The notes beneath the pieces were generated by a model. It saw only the letters and a list, made by a program, of their open reading frames with translations. It did not search any database and had not been told where the DNA came from. Of a stretch of DNA of 64,000 nt, positions 8,433 through 18,792 are shown piece after piece; positions within the stretch are counted from its first letter, which is position 1, and every line of letters starts with the position of its first letter. Source of the DNA: Burkholderiales bacterium. Lineage in GTDB: Bacteria; Pseudomonadota; Gammaproteobacteria; Burkholderiales; Burkholderiaceae_C. The position numbers and the translations under genes were made by a program. The stretch is from the NCBI GenBank assembly GCA_016213325.1, contig JACRAY010000020.1, positions 20,304 to 84,303 of the forward strand, written 5' to 3'.

Positions 8433-9769
8433 CGCGCAAGGTCTACATCAAGACTTTCGGCTGCCAGATGAACGAGTACGACTCGGACAAGATGGCCGAC
8501 GTGATGGCCGCGGCCGAAGGCTACGAACCGACGGACGACCCCGAGCAGGCCGACCTGATCCTCTTCAACACCTGCTCGGTGCGCGAGAAGGCGCAGGAGA
8601 AGGTGTTCTCCGACCTCGGGCGCGTGAAGCACCTGAAGAGCAAGGGCGTGCTGATCGGCGTGGGTGGCTGCGTCGCCAGCCAGGAAGGCGCGGCCATCAT
8701 CGAGCGCGCGCCCTACGTCGACGTGGTGTTCGGCCCGCAGACGCTGCACCGCCTGCCCGAGCTGCTGGCGGCACGCGAGCGGCAGCAACGCGCGCAGGTG
8801 GACATCAGCTTCCCCGAGATCGAGAAGTTCGACCACCTGCCGCCCGCGCGGGTGGACGGCGCGTCGGCCTTCGTGTCGATCATGGAGGGCTGCTCCAAGT
8901 ACTGCTCGTACTGCGTGGTGCCTTACACCCGCGGTGAAGAGGTGTCGCGGCCGTTCGAGGACGTGCTGGCCGAGGTGGCGGGGCTGGCCGACCAGGGCGT
9001 GAAGGAGGTGACGCTGCTCGGGCAGAACGTCAACGCCTACCGCGGCCGGATGGGTGGCACCGAAGACATCGCCGACTTCGCTTTGCTGATCGAGTACGTG
9101 GCCGAGATTCCCGGTATCGAGCGCATCCGCTACACCACCAGCCACCCCAACGAGTTCACGCAGCGGCTCGTCGACTTGTATGCCAGGGTGCCGCAGCTGG
9201 TGAGCCACCTGCACCTGCCGGTGCAGCACGGCAGCGACCGCATCCTCGCGGCCATGAAGCGCGGCTACACCGCCATGGAGTACAAGTCGATCGTGCGCAA
9301 GCTGCGCGCGGCGCGCCCGCAGATCTCGATGTCCAGCGACTTCATCGTCGGCTTCCCCGGCGAGACCGAGGAAGACTTCGGCCGCATGATGAAGCTGGTG
9401 GAAGACGTGGGCTACGACGCGAGCTTCTCCTTCATCTTCAGCCCGCGCCCCGGCACGCCGGCCGCGGCGCTGCACGACGACACGCCGCACGCCGTGAAGC
9501 TCAGGCGCCTGCAGCACCTGCAGCGCGTGCTGGAAGACAACGTGCGGCGCATCAGCGGGCAGCGCGTGGGCACGGTGCAGCGCATCCTGGTGGAAGGGCC
9601 GTCGAAGAAAGACAAGTCGGAGCTGATGGGCCGCACCGAATGCAACCGCATCGTCAACTTTGCCGGGCCTGCGCGGCTGGTCGGCCAGATGATCGACGTG
9701 ACGATCACCGAGGCGCTGCCGCATTCGCTTCGCGGCGAGGTGGTGGTGAAGGAAGAAGTCGCGGCCTAA
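8429..9769 (+). CDS. miaB: tRNA-2-methylthio-N6-dimethylallyladenosine synthase MiaB
   Basis: MiaB is a radical-SAM methylthiotransferase that adds a methylthio group to i6A37 of tRNAs reading UNN codons. The 446-residue protein has the N-terminal UPF0004 cluster cysteines (Cys12, Cys49, Cys81), the radical-SAM motif CSKYCSYC (Cys155, Cys159, Cys162) and a C-terminal TRAM domain. ATG 8429 is chosen because it overlaps the previous stop codon and gives the family N-terminus [16 protein letters not shown]; an in-frame ATG at 8309 would add unrelated residues. Confidence 0.97.
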   Translation: MTRKVYIKTFGCQMNEYDSDKMADVMAAAEGYEPTDDPEQADLILFNTCSVREKAQEKVFSDLGRVKHLKSKGVLIGVGGCVASQEGAAIIERAPYVDVVFGPQTLHRLPELLAARERQQRAQVDISFPEIEKFDHLPPARVDGASAFVSIMEGCSKYCSYCVVPYTRGEEVSRPFEDVLAEVAGLADQGVKEVTLLGQNVNAYRGRMGGTEDIADFALLIEYVAEIPGIERIRYTTSHPNEFTQRLVDLYARVPQLVSHLHLPVQHGSDRILAAMKRGYTAMEYKSIVRKLRAARPQISMSSDFIVGFPGETEEDFGRMMKLVEDVGYDASFSFIFSPRPGTPAAALHDDTPHAVKLRRLQHLQRVLEDNVRRISGQRVGTVQRILVEGPSKKDKSELMGRTECNRIVNFAGPARLVGQMIDVTITEALPHSLRGEVVVKEEVAA

Positions 9770-9772
9770 GCT

Positions 9773-10759
9773 TCAGGGCACTTCCAGCACGACGTTGCCC
9801 GTGACCTCGCCTTTCGCGACCAGGTCGTGCGCCTTGGCGATCTCCTGCAGCGCGAGCCGCTGGCCGATGTTGTGCACGATGCCGCCCGACTCGAGCATGC
9901 CCGTCAGGGCCGACACGGCGCGCTGGCGGTCGTGCGGGGCCAGGTTGTAGACGATGAAGAAGCGCAGCACCGCGTTGTTGACGATCAGCGGGAAGAACGG
10001 CAGCGTGAACTCGCCCTTGCCGCTGCCGTAGACCACCCACTCGCCGCCCGCCGCCATCGCCTGCAGGTTGGTGGCCGAATTGGCGGCGACGTCCACTTCG
10101 ACGAAGCGCTGCACGCCCTGCCCTTGCGTCGCGGCGCGCACGCGCGCCACCACGTCCTCGTCGCGGTAGTTGATGACCTCGTGCGCACCGGCCGCCAGTG
10201 CCAGCTCGCCCTTGGCCGCACTGCTGACCGTGGCGATCACGCGGGCTGCGCCCAGGCGCCGTGCGAACTGGATGGCGTAGTGGCCGACCGCCCCGGCGCC
10301 GCCGGCGACCAGCACGCTGCGGCCGGCAACCCCCTCGCCGCACAACACGGCATGCAGCGCCGTGAGCGCCGGGATGCCGAGGCAGGCGCCGGCTTCGTCG
10401 GCCACGTCGCGCGGCAGCGGCACCGCCTGCTGCTGCGGCAGCACGATGTATTGCGCGGCGGTGCCGTTCGCGCGGCCCCATGCGCCGTTCCACACCCAGA
10501 CGCGTTCGCCGGGCCGCAGCGACTCGACGCCTTCGCCCACCGCATCCACCACGCCCATGCCGTCGCTGTGCGGAACGATCCTCGGAAACGGCAGCACCGA
10601 TGAGCGCAGCCCGGCGCGCGACTTCACGTCCGAAGGATTGACGCCCGACCAGCGCAGCCGCACGCGCACCTCGCCGGGCCCGGGTTGCGGGTCGGGCATC
10701 TCGCCGAACTGCAGCACCTGCGACGCCTCGCCGGTGCTTTCGTACCAGGCCGCCAGCAT
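9773..10759 (-). CDS. NADPH:quinone reductase-like MDR oxidoreductase
   Basis: The 328-residue protein belongs to the zinc-free medium-chain dehydrogenase/reductase group. The N-terminal part is GroES-like (GPGEVRVRLRWSGVNPSDVK) and the nucleotide-binding fold carries VLVAGGAGAVGHYAIQFARR. It lacks the structural-zinc cysteine cluster. The likely activity is NADPH-dependent reduction of quinones or enones. The start ATG 10759 lies 2 bp after the stop of the M20 hydrolase gene, so the two form an operon. A longer in-frame extension upstream is only the shadow of that gene. Confidence 0.85.
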   Translation of the reverse strand: MLAAWYESTGEASQVLQFGEMPDPQPGPGEVRVRLRWSGVNPSDVKSRAGLRSSVLPFPRIVPHSDGMGVVDAVGEGVESLRPGERVWVWNGAWGRANGTAAQYIVLPQQQAVPLPRDVADEAGACLGIPALTALHAVLCGEGVAGRSVLVAGGAGAVGHYAIQFARRLGAARVIATVSSAAKGELALAAGAHEVINYRDEDVVARVRAATQGQGVQRFVEVDVAANSATNLQAMAAGGEWVVYGSGKGEFTLPFFPLIVNNAVLRFFIVYNLAPHDRQRAVSALTGMLESGGIVHNIGQRLALQEIAKAHDLVAKGEVTGNVVLEVP

Positions 10760-10761
10760 GC

Positions 10762-11955
10762 TCAACCCCTCGCCAGCCAGCGCTGGGCAAGCCGCACGAA
10801 GTAACTCGCGCCGATGGGAATGATCTCGTCGTTGAAGTCGAAGCTGGTGTTGTGCACGATGCACGGCCCCGCCCCGTGGTCGGGCAGCCGGTGGTCGCCC
10901 TCGCCGTTGCCGATGAAGGCGTAGCAGCCCGGCTTGACGCGCAGCATGTGGGCGAAGTCCTCCGAGCCCATCACCGCCGGGAAGTTCTCGTTGACGCGGA
11001 CAGCGCCCACCACTTCGCGCATCGCTTCGGCGGCGAAGCGCGCTTCGGGCTCGTGGTTGACCACCGGCGGCGACGCGCGGCGGAAGTACACGTCGGCCGC
11101 GCAGCCGTGCGCCTGCGCGATGCCGTCGGCCAGCCGCCGCAAGCCCGCTTCCAGTGCGTCGGTCACCGTCTCGGAGAAGGTGCGGATCACGCCGCCGACC
11201 CACGCCTTGTCCGGGATGACGTTGGGTGCATCCGAGCCCTGCAACTGCGTCACGGCCAGCACGGCGCGCTCGGTCGAGGGCACGACGCGCGGGATGAGGG
11301 ACTGCAGTTGCTGGGCGAGGTCGACCACCGCGCCCACCGGGTCCACGCCCGTATGCGGCATCGACGCATGCGTGCCGCGGCCCGTGACGGTGACTTTCCA
11401 CATGTTGCTGGCGGCCATCAGCGCGCCGTGGTTGAGCGCGAAGTCACCGACGCCGGCGGTCTTGAAGTTGTGCAGCGCGAACACCGCCTCGCACGGGAAG
11501 CGCTCGAACAGGCCATCCTGGATCATCTTCAGGGCACCCGCCTTGCCCATTTCTTCGGCGGGCTGGAAGATGAAGTTGACCGTGCCGCTGAAGTCGCGCG
11601 CCTGCGCCAGGTGCCAGGCGGCGGCCAGCAGCATCGTGGTGTGCCCGTCGTGCCCGCACGCATGCATGCGGCCGTCGTGGCGCGAGCGGTGCGCGAACCG
11701 GTTGGACTCCTGCAGCGGCAGCGCGTCGAGGTCGGCGCGCAGGCCGATGGTGTGCGGGCCGTCCCCGCATTTCAGCACGCCCACCACGCCGGTGGCGGCG
11801 ATGCCGGTGTGCACTTCGATGCCCCATTCGCGCATCAGCGTGGCGACCTTCTCGCTCGTCCGGTGTTCTTCGAACCCAAGCTCGGGGTGCATGTGGATGT
11901 CGCGGCGCAGCGCGACGAAGCGCGTGACGTCGGCGAAGGAGTCGACGAGATTCAT
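10762..11955 (-). CDS. M20-family amidohydrolase (hippurate hydrolase-like)
   Basis: The 397-residue protein starts with the family pattern RRDIHMHPELGFEE and has the metal site MHACGHDGHTTMLLAAA. Later motifs are FQPAEEMGKAGA, containing the catalytic glutamates, and MGSEDFAHML with a C-terminal metal-ligand histidine near the end. Members remove N-acyl groups from amino acids such as hippurate or N-acetyl derivatives. The exact substrate is not readable. It is followed directly by the MDR oxidoreductase. A 104-bp palindromic element occupies the space upstream. Confidence 0.88.
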   Translation of the reverse strand: MNLVDSFADVTRFVALRRDIHMHPELGFEEHRTSEKVATLMREWGIEVHTGIAATGVVGVLKCGDGPHTIGLRADLDALPLQESNRFAHRSRHDGRMHACGHDGHTTMLLAAAWHLAQARDFSGTVNFIFQPAEEMGKAGALKMIQDGLFERFPCEAVFALHNFKTAGVGDFALNHGALMAASNMWKVTVTGRGTHASMPHTGVDPVGAVVDLAQQLQSLIPRVVPSTERAVLAVTQLQGSDAPNVIPDKAWVGGVIRTFSETVTDALEAGLRRLADGIAQAHGCAADVYFRRASPPVVNHEPEARFAAEAMREVVGAVRVNENFPAVMGSEDFAHMLRVKPGCYAFIGNGEGDHRLPDHGAGPCIVHNTSFDFNDEIIPIGASYFVRLAQRWLARG

Positions 11956-11977
11956 GCAGTGCCCTCCGGCGATGACT

Positions 11978-12081
11978 TTGAACGCAGAAGTCGCAGAAAC
12001 TACGCAGAAGTCGCAGAAAGTTCAAGTCTTCTCTGTTCTCTTCTGCGTCTTCTGCGCACTTCTGCGTCTTCTGCGTTCTAA
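11978..12081. repeat. 104-bp GCAGAA palindromic element, copy 1
   Basis: The left arm reads TTGAACGCAGAAGTCGCAGAA, with a further GCAGAAGTCGCAGAA, and the right arm is built of TTCTGCGTCTTCTGCG units ending GCGTTCTAAA. The arms are inverted repeats, so the transcript would fold into a long hairpin. It fills the gap between ffh and the M20 hydrolase gene, on whose strand both run. Copies 2 and 3 lie at 18342 and 38173. Confidence 0.8.
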
Positions 12082-12097
12082 ACCTGGCCCTTCAGCT

Positions 12098-13471
12098 TCA
12101 GAAAGGCAGCTTCGGCATCCCGCCCTTGCCGCCCATCCCGCCCAGCTTCTTCATCATCTTCATCATGCCGCCGCCCTTCATCTTCTTCATCATCGACTGC
12201 ATCTGGTCGAACTCGTTGAGCAGGCGGTTCACCTCCTGCACGTGAACGCCGGCGCCGGCGGCGATGCGGCGCTTGCGGGTGGCCTTGATGAGCTCGGGCT
12301 TGCGGCGCTCCAGCGGCGTCATGCTGCAGATGATGCCTTCCTTGCGGCGGATCTCGCGCTCGGCCTTGTCCATGTCGACCTGCCCCGCCTTGGCCTGCAT
12401 CTGCGCGGGCATCTTGTCCATGAAGCTCGCGAGCCCGCCCATGCTCTTCATCTGCTGCAGCTGCGCCAGGAAGTCGTTCAGGTCGAAGCCCTCGCCGCTC
12501 TTGACCTTGGCGGCCAGCTTCTGCGCGGCTTCCATGTCCACGCCGGCCTGCACCTGCTCGACCAGCGCGACGATGTCGCCCATGCCCAGGATGCGGCCCG
12601 CATGGCGGTCGGCGTCGAACACCTCCAGCCCGTCGATCTTCTCGCTGACGCCCGCGAACTTGATCGGCGCACCCGTCACCTGCCGCACCGACAGCGCCGC
12701 GCCGCCGCGCGAGTCGCCGTCGAGCTTGGTCAGGATGATGCCGGTCAGCGGCAGCGCTTGCCTGAACGCCTTGGCCGTGTTGACCGCGTCCTGGCCCTGC
12801 ATGGCGTCGACCACGAACAGCGTCTCCACCGGCTTCAGCGCCGCGTGCAGTTCCTGGATCTCCTTCATCATCGCCTCGTCGATGGCGAGGCGGCCGGCCG
12901 TGTCGACCAGCAGGACGTCGAAGTAGTTCTTCTTCGCGTGGTCCACCGCGGCGCGCGCGATGTCCACCGGCTTCTGGTCGGGCGACGACGGGAACCATTC
13001 GGCGCCGGCCTGCGCCGTCACCGTCTTCAACTGTTCGATGGCGGCCGGGCGGTACACGTCGCCCGACACGGTCAGCACCTTCTTCTTGCGCTTTTCGATC
13101 AGGTGCTTGGCCAGCTTGGCAGTGGTGGTGGTCTTGCCCGCGCCCTGCAGGCCGGCCATGAGGATCACCGCCGGCGGCTGCGTGGCCAGGTCGATGTCGC
13201 TCACGCCCTCGCCCATGGTGGCCGCCAGCTCGCGCTGCACGATGCCCACCAGCGCCTGGCCCGGCGTGAGCGAGCCCAGCACGTCCTGCCCCAGCGCCTT
13301 GTCCTTCACCCGCGCGATGAAGTCGCGCACCACCGGCAGCGCCACATCGGCCTCGAGCAGGGCCATGCGCACCTCGCGCAGCATGTCCTGCACGTTGGCT
13401 TCGGTGATGCGCGCCTGGCCGCGCATCTGCTTGACCAGGCGTGAGAGTCTGTCGGAAAGGGCGGAAGCCAT
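12098..13471 (-). CDS. ffh: Signal recognition particle protein Ffh
   Basis: Ffh binds 4.5S RNA and signal sequences and delivers ribosomes to FtsY at the inner membrane. The 457-residue protein has the NG GTPase motifs GLQGAGKTTTTAKLA, DTAGR and TKLDGDSRGG and a methionine-rich M domain ending MMKKMKGGGMMKMMKKLGG. ATG 13471 gives the family N-terminus MASALSDRLSRLVKQMRG; 27 in-frame codons upstream do not fit the family and overlap the divergent ccsA-like leader. Confidence 0.97.
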   Translation of the reverse strand: MASALSDRLSRLVKQMRGQARITEANVQDMLREVRMALLEADVALPVVRDFIARVKDKALGQDVLGSLTPGQALVGIVQRELAATMGEGVSDIDLATQPPAVILMAGLQGAGKTTTTAKLAKHLIEKRKKKVLTVSGDVYRPAAIEQLKTVTAQAGAEWFPSSPDQKPVDIARAAVDHAKKNYFDVLLVDTAGRLAIDEAMMKEIQELHAALKPVETLFVVDAMQGQDAVNTAKAFRQALPLTGIILTKLDGDSRGGAALSVRQVTGAPIKFAGVSEKIDGLEVFDADRHAGRILGMGDIVALVEQVQAGVDMEAAQKLAAKVKSGEGFDLNDFLAQLQQMKSMGGLASFMDKMPAQMQAKAGQVDMDKAEREIRRKEGIICSMTPLERRKPELIKATRKRRIAAGAGVHVQEVNRLLNEFDQMQSMMKKMKGGGMMKMMKKLGGMGGKGGMPKLPF

Positions 13472-13511
13472 GGATGGGCCGGGGGTCAACCCCGGCGGTA
13501 AACTGCTGAAG

Positions 13512-14306
13512 ATGATTCTAACCAGTGCGTCTCCTGCCGGCGTCCTGCTCACGCTGGCGGCCGCGGCGGCCTATGCCGTGCCGGCCGCCGGTGCCGCGCG
13601 CCTGAGCGACCGTGCCGCGCGCAACGCGCTGGTGGTGGCGTGGGTGCTGCACGGCACCCTGGTGGCGTGGACGCTGTTCGGCGCCGAACCGCGCTTCGGC
13701 TTTGCGCAAGCCCTGTCGGCCACCGCGTGGCTGGTGCTCACCATGTATGCCATCGAGCAGCAACTGATCCCGCAGATGCATGCGCGCTGGGCGCTGGCGG
13801 GCCTGGGCACCGCGGCGCTGCTGCTGGCGCTGGCCTTCCCGGGCACGCCGCTGAACGTGGGCACTTCGCCCTGGCTGCCGCTGCACATCGTGCTGGGCGT
13901 GGCGGCGTACGGCCTGTTTGCGGCGGCGGTGGTCCATGCGTGGCTGCTGCAGCGCGCCGAGTTCGCGATGCGGCACGGCCAGGATGCCAATGCGGGGGTG
14001 CCGCTGCTCATGCTGGAGCGGCTCACCTTCCGCTTCGCTGCCGCCGGTTTCGTGCTGCTGTCGGCCACGCTGCTGGCGGGCATCTTCTTCAGCGACGTGC
14101 TGTATGGGCGGCCGTGGCGGTGGGAACACAAGACGGTGTTCTCGGTGCTGGCCTGGTTTGCCTTTGCCACGCTGCTGCTGGGGCGCTTCCGCTTCGGCTG
14201 GCGCGGCCGCCGCGCGGTGCGCTTCCTCTACACCGGCTCGCTCTTGCTGCTGCTCGCCTACGTGGGTTCGCGCTTCGTGCTCGAAGTGGTGCTGGGTCGC
14301 ACATGA
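13512..14306 (+). CDS. CcsA/YpjD-type cytochrome c assembly membrane protein
   Basis: The 264-residue protein has about eight hydrophobic segments and the CcsA-family motif WEHKTVFSVLAW near the C-terminus, with histidines that could bind haem. It resembles inner-membrane protein YpjD, which sits near ffh in many proteobacteria, and is divergent from ffh here. The start at ATG 13512 is 40 bp from the ffh start, so the two promoters must overlap. Confidence 0.85.
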   Translation: MILTSASPAGVLLTLAAAAAYAVPAAGAARLSDRAARNALVVAWVLHGTLVAWTLFGAEPRFGFAQALSATAWLVLTMYAIEQQLIPQMHARWALAGLGTAALLLALAFPGTPLNVGTSPWLPLHIVLGVAAYGLFAAAVVHAWLLQRAEFAMRHGQDANAGVPLLMLERLTFRFAAAGFVLLSATLLAGIFFSDVLYGRPWRWEHKTVFSVLAWFAFATLLLGRFRFGWRGRRAVRFLYTGSLLLLLAYVGSRFVLEVVLGRT

Positions 14307-14539
14307 AATTCCTCGTGCTGCTGGGCATCCTGCTGGTCGCCTACCTGATCTGGCGCCACAGCCGCGTGGAACGCCGCGACGACGAAGCGCCGCCGCCCAA
14401 GCAGCAGCCTGCCGCCGCGCCGCAGGACATGGTGAGCTGCCCCATCTGCTCGGTGCACCTGCCGCGCGGCGACGCCGTGGCCGGCGCCGACGGGCGCCTC
14501 TTCTGCAGCCAGGAACACCGCCTGACGGCGGGCCAGTGA
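14303..14539 (+). CDS. PP0621-family small membrane protein
   Basis: The 78-residue protein has one N-terminal membrane segment (FLVLLGILLVAYLIW), a charged linker, and a C-terminal zinc-finger-like part CPICSVHLPRG with a final FCSQEH. It overlaps ccsA by ATGA and pilS by TGATG, so the three are coupled. Its function is unknown; this gene order before pilS is common in beta-proteobacteria. Confidence 0.8.
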   Translation: MKFLVLLGILLVAYLIWRHSRVERRDDEAPPPKQQPAAAPQDMVSCPICSVHLPRGDAVAGADGRLFCSQEHRLTAGQ

Positions 14540-16251
14540 TGCCGCTTGCCCCCGACCTGGTGAACCGGCCGGCCCTGCCGCGCGAGCCCGGCGCGGACGA
14601 CTCGGCCTTCCTGCGCGTGTGGCGCGGCTTCATGTCGGCGCGCGTCATCATCGCCGTGGCGCTGATGCTGCTGCTGGGCCTGCTGTACAGCCTGGTGCCC
14701 ACGCGCGGCGTCAACGACTGGCTGATGGGCCTGTGCGTCACCTACATGGCGGCCGCCATCCTGGTGCGGCTGTTCATGCGCGCCGTGCCGCCGGGCAAGG
14801 CGTTCGACCCGCAATGGGTCTCCACCATCGGCATCGACCTGCTGGCCTTCTCGACGCTGCAGTTCCTGCAGGCAGGCGGCGTCAACTACCTGCCCCTCTT
14901 CGCGCTGCCGGTGCTGACCGCGGGCGTCATGGGTTCGACGCTGCTGGCCATGGGCACCACTGCGGCCGTCACCCTGCTGCTGCTGGTGGACGCGTGGCTG
15001 TGGGTGCTGCACGTGCCGGACGACATGGCGTCGCGCTTCACGCAGGCGGGGCTGACCGGCGTGGGCTACTTCGCGGTGGCGCTGCTGGCCAACCAACTCG
15101 CACAGCGGCTGGCCAGCGAGGAGAGCGAGGCCCGCCGCAGCCGCGCCGCGGCCCACATGCAGGCGCAGGTGAACGAACTGGTGGTGGAGCACCTGGGCGA
15201 CGGCGTGCTGGTGCTGGGCGCCGAAGCGCAGGTCTACAGCGCCAACCCCGCGGCGCGGCGGCTGCTCGGCTGCGAATCCGACGTTCTCGCCATGCCGTTC
15301 GCGCTGGGCTCGCGCCCTGCCTGGCGGCCGCTGCTGGACATCGCGCGGCGCACCATCGCCGAGCTGCTGCCGCAGGCCGGCGAGGTGGCGCTGGTCACCG
15401 CCCCCGGCGAACGCCACCTGGTGAACGTGCGCACGCGCCTGACCGAGCCGCAGCGGGCGTCGGCGCAGAGCCTGTGCGTGATGTTCCTGGAAGACCTGCG
15501 CGAGGTCGAGGCCAAGCTGCGCACCGAGAAACTCGCCGCCATGGGCCGCATGTCGGCCGCCGTGGCGCACGAAATCCGCAACCCGCTGGCGGCCATCGCG
15601 CAGGCCAACGCCCTGCTGGAAGAAGAGCTGTCCGACCCGACGCAGCGGCAGTTGTCGGCGCTGGTGCAGCAGAACGTGCGGCGCCTGTCGCACATCGTCG
15701 AGGAGATCCTGGACCTGGCGCGCGTGCAGCAGCAGCAGGCCGCGCCGCCCGCCTCGCTGGCGCTGGACGAGGTGGCCGGGGTGGTGTGCGACGACTGGGT
15801 GCGGCAGGTGCAGGCCGGCGCCTCGCGCCTGTACCTGCAGCAGGAAGCGCGGGGCGTGCAGGTGGCCTTCGAGCCCGAGCACCTGCGCCGGGTGCTGGTG
15901 AACCTGCTGGACAACGCCATTCGCTACGCCGGCCAGGAGCCCGACTCGATCCGCGTGACCACCGAAGCCGCCACCGAGACCGCGTGGCTGCGCGTGTGGA
16001 GCGACGGCCCGCCCATCGAGCAGGGCGTGCAGCGCCACCTGTTCGAGCCGTTCTTCTCCTCCGAAAGCCGCTCCAGCGGCCTGGGCCTGTACATCTGCCG
16101 CGAGCTGTGCGAGCGGCACGGCGCGGCCATCGGCTACCGGCGCGCGCCGGCCGTTGACGGCGTGCGCGAAGGCAACGAGTTCTTCGTGGTTTTCCAGCGT
16201 CCGCGCCGGCTGGTGGGCGGCAGCGCGCCGTTTGACACAATGGCAGCCTGA
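14539..16251 (+). CDS. pilS: Sensor histidine kinase PilS
   Basis: PilS is the membrane kinase that controls type IV pilin transcription through PilR. The 570-residue protein has about six membrane segments in residues 35-190, a PAS-like stretch, then the kinase core. The H-box is AAVAHEIRNPLAAIAQ with His344, the N-box LVNLLDNAIRYAG and the G-box SSGLGLYICREL. It lies directly before pilR. The pilin gene itself is not in the window. Confidence 0.93.
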   Translation: MPLAPDLVNRPALPREPGADDSAFLRVWRGFMSARVIIAVALMLLLGLLYSLVPTRGVNDWLMGLCVTYMAAAILVRLFMRAVPPGKAFDPQWVSTIGIDLLAFSTLQFLQAGGVNYLPLFALPVLTAGVMGSTLLAMGTTAAVTLLLLVDAWLWVLHVPDDMASRFTQAGLTGVGYFAVALLANQLAQRLASEESEARRSRAAAHMQAQVNELVVEHLGDGVLVLGAEAQVYSANPAARRLLGCESDVLAMPFALGSRPAWRPLLDIARRTIAELLPQAGEVALVTAPGERHLVNVRTRLTEPQRASAQSLCVMFLEDLREVEAKLRTEKLAAMGRMSAAVAHEIRNPLAAIAQANALLEEELSDPTQRQLSALVQQNVRRLSHIVEEILDLARVQQQQAAPPASLALDEVAGVVCDDWVRQVQAGASRLYLQQEARGVQVAFEPEHLRRVLVNLLDNAIRYAGQEPDSIRVTTEAATETAWLRVWSDGPPIEQGVQRHLFEPFFSSESRSSGLGLYICRELCERHGAAIGYRRAPAVDGVREGNEFFVVFQRPRRLVGGSAPFDTMAA

Positions 16252-16256
16252 AAGCC

Positions 16257-17736
<1,480 letters not shown>

Positions 17737-17756
<20 letters not shown>

Positions 17757-18318
17757 CGCAGCCGTGTGGCGCGACGGCTGGTACGCCTTCGCCCGGCGGC
17801 TAGCCTCGCCCAACTTCGGCCCGCGGCCCGAAGGCGCGGCCATCGAACTGGTCGTCGTGCATTCCATCAGCCTGCCGCCCGGTGTGTATGGCGGCGACGA
17901 GGTGCAGCAGCTCTTCACCAACACGCTGGACTGGGACGCGCACCCGTACTTCCAGGCGATCCGCGGCATGCAGGTGTCGGCGCATTTCTATGTGCGGCGC
18001 GGCGGCGAGCTGTGGCAGTTCGTGAGCTGCGACGACCGCGCCTGGCATGCCGGAGCGTCGTCGTGGTGCGGCCGCGGCAACTGCAACGACTACTCGATCG
18101 GCATCGAGCTGGAAGGCCTGGAGCACGAAGCCTTCGAGCCGGCGCAGTACGAAACGCTGGCCGGCCTGTGCGCCGCCATCGTGCAGCAGTACCCCATCAC
18201 CCACATCGCCGGCCATGAGCACATCGCCCCCGGGCGCAAGCAGGACCCGGGGTCGCAGTTCGACTGGGCCTTGCTGCGCGACTCGCTGGGCTGGCCGGCG
18301 GAGCGCTTCGGCGCATGA
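17737..18318 (+). CDS. ampD: 1,6-anhydro-N-acetylmuramyl-L-alanine amidase AmpD
   Basis: AmpD is a cytoplasmic zinc amidase that cleaves the peptide from anhydromuropeptides in cell-wall recycling and so keeps AmpR-controlled beta-lactamase low. The 193-residue protein has the ligands His42 (VVVHSISLPPG) and His160 plus Asp170 in AGHEHIAPGRKQDPG, with the 10-residue spacing of the family. ATG 17737 overlaps the pilR end by 20 bp in another frame. An upstream in-frame start would add 13 unrelated residues. Confidence 0.95.
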
Positions 18319-18341
18319 GCATCGTGGTCTCCGGCGAGGTC

Positions 18342-18446
18342 TTGAACGCAGAAGACGCAGAAGGAAATTCAAAAGACGCAGAAGGAATCCGGGGAAATCC
18401 TTCTGCGTCTTTTGGCTGTTCTTCTGCGTCTTCTGCGTTCAGAACC
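18342..18446. repeat. 104-bp GCAGAA palindromic element, copy 2
   Basis: The left arm is TTGAACGCAGAAGACGCAGAA and the right arm TTCTGCGTCTTCTGCGTTCAGAACC. The centre differs from the other copies. It begins about 25 bp after the ampD stop codon. Confidence 0.8.
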
Positions 18447-18678
18447 TCCGAGGATGCCAAAGCAGTTGCCGCGCGGCAACGCGGCCGTAAAGGTTTTGCA
18501 CCGCGCGCCTCGATTCGCGCCGAGCCAGACTGCACGCGCCCTGCGCAGCGGAATCGCCCGACAGGCCGCACCAGGTCTTGCGTGTGCACAACGCATCGCG
18601 CGCGCACGCGGGCGGCTCGCAAGGGCGCGCACAGCCGCTCAACACGCTATCCACAGACTTTTCCCCGCGCTGGTGAAA
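18447..18678. other. Intergenic spacer before the nrdA promoter
   Basis: Together with the flanking repeat and promoter this makes a 474-bp gap without a gene. I see no credible coding frame in it. Two near matches to the DnaA box lie here: TGTGCACAA at 18583-18591 and CTATCCACA at 18647-18655, each one base off consensus on one strand. Confidence 0.4.
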
Positions 18679-18726
18679 ACACTACATCTAGTGGCTTGTA
18701 AAGGTCCGGACCACTAGCTATAGTGC
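18679..18726 (+). promoter_or_regulatory. nrdA promoter with two NrdR boxes
   Basis: Box 1 is ACACTACATCTAGTGG (18679-18694) and box 2 CCACTAGCTATAGTGC (18711-18726). Both match the NrdR consensus ACACWATATATWGTGT in its outer bases. Their centres are 32 bp apart, three helical turns. Between and across them lies a sigma-70 promoter, TTGTAA at 18696-18701, a 17-bp spacer, and TATAGT at 18719-18724, so box 2 covers the -10. This predicts repression by ATP/dATP-loaded NrdR. Confidence 0.85.
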
Positions 18727-18792
18727 CCCGAGCATCCGCGGGGACGGTACACTCCGCCCTCGCCGAGAAGAACCACAGCAGAGGAAAGTAGC

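Noticed and set aside
18583..18655. Possible replication origin because of DnaA-like boxes and the nearby nrd promoter
   Set aside because: Only two imperfect boxes, no AT-rich unwinding region and no dnaA or dnaN gene; at most DnaA control of nrdA.
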